Positions 18,397 to 26,715 of a stretch of DNA of 57,976 nucleotides are shown piece after piece. The notes under the pieces were generated by a model, which had not been told where the DNA came from, made no database searches, and saw only the letters and a program-made list of their open reading frames with translations. The stretch's first letter is position 1. Every line of letters starts with the position of its first letter. The stretch is from Candidatus Zixiibacteriota bacterium (GTDB lineage Bacteria; Electryoneota; B3-LCP): assembly GCA_003599535.1 (NCBI GenBank), contig QZKQ01000009.1:1-57976 (forward strand), in the 5' to 3' direction. The position numbers and the translations under genes are program-made.

Positions 18397-19208
18397 CCTT
18401 TCAGGTATCCCGCCGCGTGGGCGTAGCCGCACAACACGTAGATTCCCCCCCTGCGCAGGCGCAACCTTCCGGCGGATAGCGCCGCCGGGTCCACGGCCAG
18501 GGCCAGGGGCAGCGCCAATGCCTTCAACAGGACGCGGGCCGGACCCATGGGGCGGCAGGAGCGGCGCCACGCCTCCGGGGGAATCCGGCGGCGGATCTGC
18601 GCGTCCCCCCGACCGTACCAGAAGCTCCGGCGCAACGCCCCCCGCAGATCGGCCGGAGGCGGGTGAAACACCCGGACTCCCGGCGCCAGCACCACCCGGT
18701 ATCCCGCCCGCCGCACCCGGTCCCGCAACTCCGGATCCTCCCCCGCGATCAAATCCTCCCGGTATCCCCCCAATTCCCGGAACAGATCCGCCGGCATCAG
18801 GCAGCAGAGCGTGGTGGCCAAGTCCGAATCGGTCACCTGCGCGGGCGGCACGATCTCCGACCGGGGAAACTGCCGCGCGTAGGCCCGCTGGAAGGCGCCG
18901 GCCTCCGGCGGTACCGCAATGGCCGCGCCGGCCAGGCCGATCCGGGGGTCGCTGCGCAGCGCCTCGAACAGCGCCGCCACGACCCCCGTACCATCCAGGG
19001 AAGCGTCGTCGTCCAGGTGCAGCAGGTATTCGCCCTCGGCCTGCCGCGATCCCAGGTTGCGGCCCAGCCCGGGGCGCGGCTGACCGGGAATAACGATGAT
19101 TTCGGCCGGCGGGAGGGTCTGGCGGGCCAACTGTTCCTGCAGCCGGCGCAGCGATTCCGGGCGGTCGCCCCGGGTGGGGATAATGGCGGATATGGCAGGC
19201 GGGGACAA
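18360..19208 (-). CDS. Family 2 glycosyltransferase
   Basis: 282 aa. GT-A fold: ISAIIPTRGDRPESLRRL at the N-terminus, the DXD-type motif HLDDDASLDG, and the ED acceptor motif in IAGEDPELRDRVRRAG. It transfers a sugar from a nucleotide donor to a lipid or glycan acceptor; specificity unknown. I chose the TTG at 19208 because GGAG lies 6 nt upstream and the product starts right at the conserved strand. It follows the flippase gene (27 bp), suggesting a shared role in a cell-surface glycan. Its 3' end overlaps the convergent membrane-protein gene. Confidence 0.8.
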   Translation of the reverse strand: MSPPAISAIIPTRGDRPESLRRLQEQLARQTLPPAEIIVIPGQPRPGLGRNLGSRQAEGEYLLHLDDDASLDGTGVVAALFEALRSDPRIGLAGAAIAVPPEAGAFQRAYARQFPRSEIVPPAQVTDSDLATTLCCLMPADLFRELGGYREDLIAGEDPELRDRVRRAGYRVVLAPGVRVFHPPPADLRGALRRSFWYGRGDAQIRRRIPPEAWRRSCRPMGPARVLLKALALPLALAVDPAALSAGRLRLRRGGIYVLCGYAHAAGYLKGYWAERGAAATA

Positions 19209-19234
19209 GGTGGTCTCCAGGCAGGGAGGGGAAG

Positions 19235-20500
19235 CTATCCGGCAGCCCGGCCGGCGGTTACAGAAGTACGATTCGAGGTCTGAATCACCTGCACAGCGAT
19301 CCCGCAAGCCAAGGTGACGAAGCTTTCCGTGGCCACAGTGGCCCAGGCCGCGCCCGCCGCCCCCAGCCGGGGGATCAGGACCAGGTTCAGGCCCACGTTC
19401 AGTCCCGCAGCCGCCAGGGTGATCCCGGCGAACAGCAGGTTGCGGTCGTAGGCCAGGAGCGACTTGGTGACCAGATACCCGGGGAACAGCGCCAGCAGGG
19501 CCAGCGCCAGGATCGCCAGCAGCGGAGCGGCCTCCAGGTAGTCCGGGCCGAAGAGCGCCAGGATCAGCCGGCCGCCCCATTGCCGCAGCGCCAGGGCCAG
19601 CAGGGCCGCGGCCGGAAGCAGCAGGATCAGCGCCTGGCGGAACAGGCGGCGGGCCCGGGCCGGATCCGCCACCGCGCGCCGCGACAGCGCCGGAAAGATG
19701 GCCGCCAGCAGGATCGAAGGGAAGATGGTCATCCCTTCCAGCAGCTTGTAGGCTGACGAGTACAGGCCGATATCGCGGTCCTCCACGAACAGCTTCAGCA
19801 GCACCACGTCAATCTTGAAGTAGATGCTCCAGCCCACCGCCATGACCACCAGGGGCAGGGATTCGCGCAGCACGGCCTTCAGGTCCGCGCCGGGAATGGT
19901 CCAGGATTTTCCGGGAAGGGGGAAATCCAGCACCGCCAGCCGCCGCCGGCGGACGATCCAGCGCGCCGCCGCCAGCCCGGCCAGGGCGCTGACCACCAGG
20001 CTTAAGGCCCCCATCTCCGGCGCGGGCCGCAGAGTCACCAGGAGCAGCGCCAGGGCGATGGCCCCGGCCTTCTGCAGCCCCGACACCCCCAGTTCCCATT
20101 CCATCTTCTCCATCCCCTGAAAGGCGAAGGAATGGGTCTGCATCAGGGTCTGCAGGGCGAAGAACAGCCCCATCAAGGCCAGCAGCAGGGTGTCGGCCCG
20201 GGGTACGAACGGCAGCGCCGCCAGCAGCAGGACCAGGATCCCCGCGGAGCTGATCAGCCGCAGGCGCACCGCGGCCGCCACCAGGGTGTGACGGCCCCGC
20301 GCCGTCCACTTGATGATCAGCGGCTCCAGCCCGAATTCCATGAAGATGGAGAGTAGCGCCCCCACCCCCAGGGCGAAGGAGAACCGGCCGAAGTGCTCCG
20401 CCCCCAGCAGCCGCGCCAGGACCAGGAAAAAGAGGAATCCCATCCCCCGGCTGAGGGTGTGGGTGAGCGACTGGAGGGCGAGGTTGCGGCGAATTCCCAT
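19235..20500 (-). CDS. Wzx-like polysaccharide flippase
   Basis: 421 aa with about 12 membrane helices. The opening RNLALQSLTHTLSRGMGFLFFLVLARLLGAEHFGRFSFALG is typical of the polysaccharide-biosynthesis/MOP flippase family, and a central YFKIDVVLLKLFVEDRDIGLYSSAYKLLEG segment is also diagnostic. It is predicted to move lipid-linked glycan across the inner membrane. It lies 8 bp after mobB and just before a glycosyltransferase. Confidence 0.87.
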   Translation of the reverse strand: MGIRRNLALQSLTHTLSRGMGFLFFLVLARLLGAEHFGRFSFALGVGALLSIFMEFGLEPLIIKWTARGRHTLVAAAVRLRLISSAGILVLLLAALPFVPRADTLLLALMGLFFALQTLMQTHSFAFQGMEKMEWELGVSGLQKAGAIALALLLVTLRPAPEMGALSLVVSALAGLAAARWIVRRRRLAVLDFPLPGKSWTIPGADLKAVLRESLPLVVMAVGWSIYFKIDVVLLKLFVEDRDIGLYSSAYKLLEGMTIFPSILLAAIFPALSRRAVADPARARRLFRQALILLLPAAALLALALRQWGGRLILALFGPDYLEAAPLLAILALALLALFPGYLVTKSLLAYDRNLLFAGITLAAAGLNVGLNLVLIPRLGAAGAAWATVATESFVTLACGIAVQVIQTSNRTSVTAGRAAG

Positions 20501-20508
20501 GGCCGGAC

Positions 20509-20985
20509 TCAGGGTTGATGATCCTGGATGAAGCGCTGCACTTTTTCCAGCACTTCCCGGGGCACCGCGCTGTTGCGCCCGGGCCGGGCCAGGGGCCGGA
20601 AACTCACGATCACCGGGCCGTGGCAGTCCCCCAGTGGCTCGTCCCCTTCCACGATGATGGTAGGGAAGCGGGAATCGCGGAAACCCTCCTCCAGCACCAC
20701 GTCGCAGTCCCCCAGAAACTCCCTCGCCTGCCCTTCCAGCCGCGCCTCGTCCGCGTCATAGGCGAAAAAAGCCCCCGTGCCCGGGCCGATCATGGCCACC
20801 CGGGCGGCGCCCGCCTGCCGGTGGCGCCAGGTATCCTTGCCCGGGGTATCGAACCCGTGCGGGCGCCAGGCGCGCTTCACCGTGGCCACGCGCCAGCCGC
20901 AGTCTTTCAGGTAGGGAATCAGCGCTTCGATGGTGGAAGTCTTCCCGGCCTTCTTGGGGCCGGTGACGGTGATCCACAGGGGCAT
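20509..20985 (-). CDS. mobB: Molybdopterin-guanine dinucleotide biosynthesis protein B
   Basis: 158 aa. P-loop GPKKAGKTS near the N-terminus, followed by LIPYLKDCGWRVATVKRA and HGFDTPGKDTWRHRQAGA, which are hallmark MobB segments. It is a GTP-binding helper for molybdenum-cofactor guanylation, used by Mo/W enzymes such as formate dehydrogenase. Its place in the corrinoid C1 gene run fits a formate-linked Wood-Ljungdahl pathway, an inference. The start ATG 20985 is 11 bp beyond the stop of the upstream gene. Confidence 0.85.
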   Translation of the reverse strand: MPLWITVTGPKKAGKTSTIEALIPYLKDCGWRVATVKRAWRPHGFDTPGKDTWRHRQAGAARVAMIGPGTGAFFAYDADEARLEGQAREFLGDCDVVLEEGFRDSRFPTIIVEGDEPLGDCHGPVIVSFRPLARPGRNSAVPREVLEKVQRFIQDHQP

Positions 20986-20996
20986 GGGAGGTCGTC

Positions 20997-21599
20997 TCAC
21001 GAGGGAGAAGGGGAGGACGCGGCGCGGACGCGGAAGGTGTAGCGCCGCAGCAGTTTCAGGGCCCAGATCCCGGCCAGGCCGCCGGCCAGGAAGTGCGCCG
21101 CCAGCACGGCCGCAAAAAGAGCCAGGCCGGGAAACCCCTGGGGCAGGCGGAGGGCGTGTCCGCCGCCCAGGAGCAACCCCCAGAACAGCACCGGGTGGGC
21201 GGCGGTGTAGGCCAGCGCCAGGCCCCCGGCCAGCGCCGCCCGGGGCCGGGAAATGGCCTCCGGCCGCCGCGACCAGCCCAGGCCGATTTCCACCAGCAGC
21301 GCTTCGATGGTGATGGCCAGCGATACCTGGGGGATGAAGGCGCCGCCCAGCAGCCAGCGCACTGTGGCGGTTGTCAGCCCCAGGGCCGCCACCGATCCCG
21401 GCCGGGGCACGGCCAGCCGCGCGGTGAACATCAAGGGCAGGGCCAGGGCGGTCAGCAAGGCGCCGCGCATCGGAGCCCGCACGGCGATCAGGGCGTTGCC
21501 CAGGGACAGCTCCAGCACCGCCCACAGCGCCGCCAGGACCGCCAGGGTCGTGAGGCCGCGCCACCGAGGCGCCCAGGGTACCATTCCGCGTTCGATCAC
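20997..21599 (-). CDS. Integral membrane protein, possibly ECF S-component-like
   Basis: 200 aa with five to six membrane segments rich in Ala and Leu (AVLAALWAVLELSLG, GALLTALALPLMF, FPGLALFAAVLAAHFLAGG). The overall size and topology resemble substrate-binding (S) subunits of energy-coupling-factor transporters, but I see no decisive motif. It is tightly packed between DUF166 and mobB, suggesting a role in cofactor or metal supply. Function unassigned. Confidence 0.6.
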   Translation of the reverse strand: MIERGMVPWAPRWRGLTTLAVLAALWAVLELSLGNALIAVRAPMRGALLTALALPLMFTARLAVPRPGSVAALGLTTATVRWLLGGAFIPQVSLAITIEALLVEIGLGWSRRPEAISRPRAALAGGLALAYTAAHPVLFWGLLLGGGHALRLPQGFPGLALFAAVLAAHFLAGGLAGIWALKLLRRYTFRVRAASSPSPS

Positions 21600-21611
21600 G
21601 GGCTTATCCGG

Positions 21612-22454
21612 TTAAAACTTCTTCACCGTCGGCGTGCAGCCCACCACCCGGCCGTGGGGAACTCCGGCGGCGCCGCAGAAGGCCTCCATGTGGATCTGCC
21701 CGCCCCGGTGTAGAATGGTGTCGCCCAAGTCCGGATCCTGCTTCATCCCGGCGGTGCAGGGGTAGGAATGCCAGTACCGGCAGACTTCGAATTGGAGCGC
21801 CTCGGAGAGGGGAAAGCCCTGCAGGCAGTGGGCCACATAATGGCTGTTCCCGCAGGGGGCCGTGACGTGGGCCGTGACCCGGGCCAGGCGGCCGTCCAGG
21901 ACTTCTATCTCGATTTCCGGGCGGCCCAGGCAGAAATGCTCGATGAAGGCCGCGATGGCCGGCCCGGCGGATCGCTCCAGGGCGCAGAAGGGCTTGGGCG
22001 CGGCCGTTTCCACTCCCGCATGGCGGCCCGCTTCCCGAAACTTGCCCCGGGCCCAGCGGGACATCCACTGGGGCGCCTCCACCGGGGCGATGACCGCCCG
22101 GCCTCCGGCTTCCCGGCAGCGGCGCGGCAGTTCCATCAGGATCTCTTCGTGAATTTCAATGGCGACCAGGACGTCGTGCGGGGGGAGGGCGTCGGGGAAG
22201 TATTCGGCCGGGTCGTCCAGCAGTTCCGGCAGCACGGCCGGCAGGCGGATGACTCCGGCCAGATCGTCGCGGTAATCCCGGGCGCGCCAGTCGCGGCAGT
22301 GGACACAGGCGTCGCCGCAGCCGGTGCACAGCTCCCGGCGGTTGGCCAGGTGCTGCAGGAAGCGGTCCGCCCAGGCGCTGCCGAAGCGGCGTTCAAAGGC
22401 TCCGGGACGAAGACCCGGCGCTTCCGGGGCGCTGCACACCACCAGCAGTTTCAC
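21612..22454 (-). CDS. DUF166-family protein
   Basis: 280 aa. It has an N-terminal cysteine cluster (LCTGCGDACVHCRDW) and conserved segments APVEAPQW, TAPCGNSHYVA and HSYPCTAGMKQDPDLGDTILHRGG that mark DUF166, a family best known in methanogens and in bacteria with corrinoid C1 pathways. Its biochemistry is unsettled. Location in the acsC/acsD gene run supports a role in C1 or corrinoid metabolism. It starts 25 bp after the stop of the upstream flavin-fold gene. Confidence 0.75.
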   Translation of the reverse strand: MKLLVVCSAPEAPGLRPGAFERRFGSAWADRFLQHLANRRELCTGCGDACVHCRDWRARDYRDDLAGVIRLPAVLPELLDDPAEYFPDALPPHDVLVAIEIHEEILMELPRRCREAGGRAVIAPVEAPQWMSRWARGKFREAGRHAGVETAAPKPFCALERSAGPAIAAFIEHFCLGRPEIEIEVLDGRLARVTAHVTAPCGNSHYVAHCLQGFPLSEALQFEVCRYWHSYPCTAGMKQDPDLGDTILHRGGQIHMEAFCGAAGVPHGRVVGCTPTVKKF

Positions 22455-22479
22455 GAAAACGGTCTCCCCGGCGGCCGCC

Positions 22480-22923
22480 TCATGGTTCGGTAAAGCCGGG
22501 GGTCACGTCCAGGGGATCGTCTTCCCCGGGGCGGATGTATTCCACTCGTTCCAGGTCCACGCGGAAGACGGCCAGGTCGGGATCTTCCACCCCGGTCCAG
22601 TAAACCTCCACGGGGTAGTGCGTCTCCTCCACGGCGTGGCGTTTCTCTTCACCTTTCACTTCCTGGGCCCGGCCGGCCAGGCGCAGGTACCCGGTGCCGG
22701 CTTCGGTGGGAAACAGGGTCACCAGTTCCACCGCGGAATTATTCTGCACTTCCGCTACTTTGCGGGATTTCCGCGAGGTTGCGAGGTAGAATCCGCGGGG
22801 AGTGATCATCAGGTTCAAGGGGCGCACCCGGGGCCGGCCCTGGTTGTCCACCGTGGCCAGGAAGGCGACGGGCCTCTCCTTGGTCGCCAGCAATAACTTG
22901 ATTTCGCTAAGGTTGTTGGTCAT
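22480..22923 (-). CDS. Pyridoxamine-phosphate-oxidase-like FMN-binding protein
   Basis: 147 aa. Split-barrel fold: LLATKERPVAFLATVDNQGRPRVRPL at the N-terminus and FYLATSRKSRKVAEVQNNSAVELV are typical of the PNPOx-like superfamily that binds FMN or F420. Substrate unknown. It lies between acsC and DUF166 on the same strand, after a 150-bp gap that holds two 7-nt repeat tracts. Confidence 0.8.
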   Translation of the reverse strand: MTNNLSEIKLLLATKERPVAFLATVDNQGRPRVRPLNLMITPRGFYLATSRKSRKVAEVQNNSAVELVTLFPTEAGTGYLRLAGRAQEVKGEEKRHAVEETHYPVEVYWTGVEDPDLAVFRVDLERVEYIRPGEDDPLDVTPGFTEP

Positions 22924-22929
22924 GGGAAA

Positions 22930-22966
22930 TGGCAGTTGGCTATTGGTTATTGGCGTTTTGCGATTG
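22930..22966. repeat. Heptanucleotide repeat tract (word TTGGCTA)
   Basis: Units ttggcta, ttggtta, ttggcgt, tttgcga, ttggcgg, just upstream of the 22923 start codon. Confidence 0.7.
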
Positions 22967-23057
22967 GCGGTACCGGCACGTGAGATTATCTCCCATGCCG
23001 TTACACTGAGCGGTCAGCTCTGGGCTGATGATCCGTAAGGCCTTCCTCCACCCGTGA

Positions 23058-23092
23058 TTATCAGACCCCAGACCCTATACTCCAGACCCGAC
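23058..23092. repeat. Heptanucleotide repeat tract (word CCAGACC)
   Basis: Units atcagac, cccagac, cctatac, tccagac, ccgactg. It encodes the last residues of AcsC (GSGV) and supplies its TAG stop. Confidence 0.7.
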
Positions 23093-24439
23093 TGCCGGCA
23101 GCCACACGTCCTTGACGTAGGCGGGGACGTCGGCGGCCTCCTGGGGACCGACCAGCACCTCCCAGCCGGGCAGCGCGTCTTCCATTTCGCCCTGGATCAC
23201 GGCCACGTAGCCGGGAATGATAACCTTGCGATGCGCCACCTTGTCGGCGATGCCCGATCCGGCCACGAACTTGCCCACCTGGGCGCCGCCGAACTTGCCC
23301 GCCGACCAGGCCGTCAGCACCGACATACCCTCGGCGTCCACCACCACCATCCAGCCCGGCTGACCCGAACCGTCAATTTCGGTGGAGAGCATGAAATAAG
23401 TCAGGGAGAAGTTGGTGGTGACGTAGACCGGGCTGTTCTCGTTCGGCTCCCCCACACTGTAGATGCCTGCTTCCACCTGCAGCGGCTTCTGCGGGTCGGT
23501 GTAGATGTTCTGGCGCAGCGTCAGCAGGGGCAGAAACAGCGAAGGGTGCCATTCCGGGATCAGGGTCACCGCGGCGTATTTGGCCACTCCCAGGGACGCC
23601 GCCAGGGCGCCGGCCAGCGGCCCGGACCCTTCCGGCACGGCCAGCACGCTGGGGTAGCCGAAGCCCTTGGCCTTGCGTTCCAGCGCCGCCCGGCGGATCA
23701 GGGTGTGGCGGCGCAGCGCCTCCGCCTGCCCGGGATAGCCGGGGTCCAGCAGGAGGTCTTCCAGGCCCATACCCTGCGCCGTTTCGGCCAGGGCCGCCAG
23801 GGCTTCCAGGTCGTCCGCTTTCAGCACCAGCGGCAGCTTGTGTTCCCGGGCCACCGGCGCGAAGGCCGCCAGGCTTTCCGGGGTGGCGGCGTGGATCATG
23901 CCCGCATGGTCCCCCGCGGCCCGGGCGGCGGCGGAAACCCGCGCCGGGTCGTCACTGACCAGGGCCAGCGGCAGGGTTGAGAGTTCCGCGGCCTGCCGCG
24001 CCCGGGCGGCGTAGCGGGCTCCGTCGCCGGAACGGTCCAGCAGGGCGATCATGTTGGTGGAAATGGTTTCCCCGGCGCGGTCGTAGGAGGCGGCGGTGAT
24101 GGTCCGCACCGCCTGCTCGAATTCGGCTTCGGCCAGATCGTCGCGCACCCCCAGGGCCAGGGCCGTGGGGTGATAGAAGGTCTTCTCGTGGCGGTAGAGC
24201 ACCACTTCTTCGCCCAGCTCCAGGCGCTGTTCGTTGCGCCCCACCACGATCTTGCGGATGGGCGGCGCGGAGGCTTCGCCCAGGGCCGATTTGGCCTCAT
24301 CGGAAGCATGAGGGCACAGATCCAGGGCGACCTGCTTGGCGGCCAGTTTCATGGCAAAGGCCAGGCAGGTGGGGTAGCCGCAATCCTTGCAGTTGGTTTG
24401 GGGCAGGAGCTTGAATATTTGCAATCCGGTCAGAGCCAT
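23075..24439 (-). CDS. acsC: Corrinoid iron-sulfur protein large subunit (CODH/ACS gamma)
   Basis: 454 aa. The N-terminus carries the 4Fe-4S motif C17-x2-C20-x4-C25 ... C42 (NCKDCGYPTC) that defines AcsC/CdhE; the remainder is a TIM barrel plus a C-terminal cobalamin-binding domain. With AcsD it accepts a methyl group from methyl-THF on cobalt and delivers it to acetyl-CoA synthase. I prefer the ATG at 24439, preceded by AGG at 6 nt; a GTG at 24449-24451 overlapping the acsD stop would add four residues and would imply translational coupling. No acsA, acsB or acsE is in view. The 3' end is set by a repeat tract. Confidence 0.92.
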   Translation of the reverse strand: MALTGLQIFKLLPQTNCKDCGYPTCLAFAMKLAAKQVALDLCPHASDEAKSALGEASAPPIRKIVVGRNEQRLELGEEVVLYRHEKTFYHPTALALGVRDDLAEAEFEQAVRTITAASYDRAGETISTNMIALLDRSGDGARYAARARQAAELSTLPLALVSDDPARVSAAARAAGDHAGMIHAATPESLAAFAPVAREHKLPLVLKADDLEALAALAETAQGMGLEDLLLDPGYPGQAEALRRHTLIRRAALERKAKGFGYPSVLAVPEGSGPLAGALAASLGVAKYAAVTLIPEWHPSLFLPLLTLRQNIYTDPQKPLQVEAGIYSVGEPNENSPVYVTTNFSLTYFMLSTEIDGSGQPGWMVVVDAEGMSVLTAWSAGKFGGAQVGKFVAGSGIADKVAHRKVIIPGYVAVIQGEMEDALPGWEVLVGPQEAADVPAYVKDVWLPAVGSGV

Positions 24440-24447
24440 CGCTTGCC

Positions 24448-25407
24448 TCACGCGTTCATCAGTTCGTCAATCACCTTGTTCACCAGCCGGACGGCTTCCG
24501 GATGGCGCATCACCAGCAGGTCGGATCCGGCCACCAGCAGCGCCTGGGCCGTGACCGCTTCCCACAGGATGCCGCGCTCCAGTTCCGGCCCCCAGGACGG
24601 TTCCGCCGTCAGTGGCACCTTCACTTCCTTGGTCTTCCAGGTCTCCTGCCCCACAAAATTGATGAAGGGGAGATTCATCATGGAGTCGCCGCCCAGAGCC
24701 TGCAGGTGGATGCGCTCCATCACCGAGTAGGTGTATTCCAAGCCGTACCCTAGACCGCCGGTCAGCGGGTCCATGAGCACCCGGTCCAGGGGCACGTTCA
24801 TGTCCGACAGCAGGATGTTCAACTGCTTGGCCAGGTTCACGTCAATAGGGGTTTCGGCCACCAGCACGGCGTCGTAGGCGATGGCCGCGGCGGCCAGCGT
24901 CTTGTAGTGCTCGGCCAGGGCCGAAGCCAGCACCAGGCCGTCCCCCCGGGCCACCTCGGCGCAGCGGGCCAGCAGCTCGGAATTCTTTTCCCCCGGGCCG
25001 TACCCCTGGACGATCAGGGGGACGGGCACGGCCTCCCGCACCGCCTGGAACAGGGCCACACAGTCGGCGACGGGGCGGTTCTGTTTGTCGGGATTGGCCG
25101 AAAGGAAGTTCAGGCATACCATTTTGGCGCCGAACTGTTCCACCGCCAGCTTGGCCCAGGCCACCGGATCATTCAGCACCTCCCGGTACGGTTCGCGCAC
25201 GGTGGCGGGCCAGTGGACCGGGTCCAGGTCGGGGATTTCGTAGGCGATCACCGGGCGGTGCGGCACCGCGCCTTCGAAATGGTGGAAGGGCAGCGCCTGG
25301 CGTCCGCCGATGGTCAGGCTGAAGGCCCGGGTGCCGCCCTGTTCGGCGGTGCGGCCCAAGGCTACTTCCCGGATCTTCCCGGGCCAGGTTTTGGTGGGGA
25401 GAGGCAT
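24448..25407 (-). CDS. acsD: Corrinoid iron-sulfur protein small subunit (CODH/ACS delta)
   Basis: 319 aa TIM-barrel protein. The segments FHHFEGAVPHRPVIAYEIPD, VCLNFLSANPDKQNRP and VLMDPLTGGLGYGLEYTYSVMERI are typical of AcsD/CdhD. It pairs with AcsC, whose gene follows immediately with a near overlap. Upstream, 122 bp separate it from cooC. Enzyme complexes of this type work in CO2 fixation, acetogenesis or, in reverse, acetate or carbon oxidation; the direction cannot be read here. Confidence 0.92.
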   Translation of the reverse strand: MPLPTKTWPGKIREVALGRTAEQGGTRAFSLTIGGRQALPFHHFEGAVPHRPVIAYEIPDLDPVHWPATVREPYREVLNDPVAWAKLAVEQFGAKMVCLNFLSANPDKQNRPVADCVALFQAVREAVPVPLIVQGYGPGEKNSELLARCAEVARGDGLVLASALAEHYKTLAAAAIAYDAVLVAETPIDVNLAKQLNILLSDMNVPLDRVLMDPLTGGLGYGLEYTYSVMERIHLQALGGDSMMNLPFINFVGQETWKTKEVKVPLTAEPSWGPELERGILWEAVTAQALLVAGSDLLVMRHPEAVRLVNKVIDELMNA

Positions 25408-25529
25408 GTATGGTTTCCTGCGAATCTTCGTTTATCCCAGTCCTTCAGGGCTGGGGAAAGGGAGCACCTATATCCAAAATAATTCTTCCCATCCCCGAAA
25501 TCAACCAATATCACCATTTTATTGAATGG

Positions 25530-26288
25530 TCAGCCCTGCAGCTTTTCCATGATATTGGCGATCACTTCCGCCACGCCGGCGGAGGCTTCCAGTCCCCGTC
25601 CCCGCAACGACTGGGCCCGCAGCTCCGGGTCGTGCGGCAGCCAGGCCAGGAAGGGCAGGCCGGGCAGCGCCTGCTCCAGAACAGCCCGGTCCTCCGGCGA
25701 AGCGATCTTGTTCCCCACCGCGGCGATGCGCGGCACGCCCAGGTCCCCCGCCAGCCGCCGGATGCGCCCGGCCGTCTCCAGGGACTGCCGCGACGGTTCC
25801 ACCACGATCAGCATCCAGTCCACGCCCGCCGCGGTACCCCGGCCCAGGTGCTCCACCCCCGCCTCCATGTCCAGGATAACCACCTCGTCGTGCAGCGTCA
25901 GGGCATGGCTGACCAGCTCGCGCAGGAAGACGTTTTCCGGACAGGCGCAGCCTCCGCGGGCCCGGGGCACGTGCCCCAGCACCAGCAGGCGCAGGTTGCC
26001 CAGCCGCAGACCGTAGCGTTCGGGGATATCGTCCACCCGGGGATTCAGGGAGAAATACGTCCCCAAATCCTGCGACGTTGCTCCCACCCGCTCCTTGATC
26101 AGCGCCTTCATCTCCACCATGGGAACGATGGCTTCCGGGTCGGGCACGCCCAGCATGGAAGCCAGGTTGGCGTCGGGGTCGGCGTCGATGGCGTAGACCC
26201 GCATCCCCTGGGCGGCGTACCGTTGTGCCAGCAGCGCCGCCAGCGTAGTTTTCCCCACGCCGCCTTTACCGGTGAGAGCGATTTTCAT
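25530..26288 (-). CDS. cooC: CooC-type nickel-insertion ATPase for CO dehydrogenase
   Basis: 252 aa MinD/ParA-like ATPase. P-loop GKGGVGKTT (7-15), DADPDANL, and the metal-binding CxC pair C114/C116 (GGCACPEN) characteristic of CooC/AcsF, which help load nickel into CODH or ACS. Switch II reads LDMEAGVEHLGRGTA. It is the first gene of the minus-strand run. Its presence implies CODH/ACS catalytic subunits elsewhere in the genome. Confidence 0.9.
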   Translation of the reverse strand: MKIALTGKGGVGKTTLAALLAQRYAAQGMRVYAIDADPDANLASMLGVPDPEAIVPMVEMKALIKERVGATSQDLGTYFSLNPRVDDIPERYGLRLGNLRLLVLGHVPRARGGCACPENVFLRELVSHALTLHDEVVILDMEAGVEHLGRGTAAGVDWMLIVVEPSRQSLETAGRIRRLAGDLGVPRIAAVGNKIASPEDRAVLEQALPGLPFLAWLPHDPELRAQSLRGRGLEASAGVAEVIANIMEKLQG

Positions 26289-26324
26289 GGTGATGATTTA
26301 GCCACAGATGACACTGATTGGGGT

Positions 26325-26437
26325 ATAGGGTCTGGGTTCTGGTTGACAGAAGCTAGAAGCCAGAAGCCAGGAGCCAGAATCCAGAAGAAGAATTCAGGAG
26401 CCAGGCGTCAGGAGCCAGGAGCCGGGAGTCAGGAGCC
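26325..26437. repeat. Long heptanucleotide repeat tract (word AAGCCAG/AGGAGCC)
   Basis: About 15 degenerate 7-nt units, for example aagccag, aagccag, gagccag, aatccag and later agccagg, cgtcagg, agccagg. It is the longest such tract in the window. It lies between cooC and the S9 peptidase gene. Confidence 0.75.
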
Positions 26438-26577
26438 AGAATATCACCCCGCAGGGGTGGACTTTTAGTAGCCGTAGGTTTCAACCTACAGAGAACGGAT
26501 ACCCCACCCTCCTGTGCCACCCTGAAGGGGTGGACCAACATCCGTTCCCTCCGTTCAATCGGCGATTCAGACGATAA
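26438..26577. repeat. Imperfect palindromic repeats
   Basis: Contains caccccgcaggggtgg, gtaggtttcaacctac and ccaccctgaaggggtgg, three short dyads of the kind found in dispersed intergenic elements. No gene is supported. Confidence 0.5.
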
Positions 26578-26647
26578 ACACAGCGGACTGCGCGACGGGT
26601 CAGCATCGAGGCGATGACAGCGATGGTGCTCCGCCGCTTAGTCCGCC
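26578..26647. repeat. Short inverted-repeat element, copy 1
   Basis: Ends agcggactgcgcgacgg and cgccgcttagtccgcc are complementary at their tips (gcggact/agtccgc). A second copy with a diverged centre lies at 39887-39957, so it is a roughly 70-bp dispersed element. Confidence 0.6.
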
Positions 26648-26715
26648 CTACTTATTACTTATCACTTATCACTTAATACTTCTTTTCTCTGCGCTCTCTG
26701 CGTCTTTGCGGTGAA
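26648..26715. repeat. Heptanucleotide repeat tract (words CTTATCA, CTCTGCG)
   Basis: Units cttatta, cttatca, cttatca, cttaata, cttcttt, then tctctgc, gctctct, gcgtctt, tgcggtg. It ends at the stop of the S9 peptidase gene. Confidence 0.6.

Noticed and set aside
26325-26437. A CRISPR array
   Set aside because: The repeats are 7 nt long and contiguous, with no spacers, and no cas genes are nearby.
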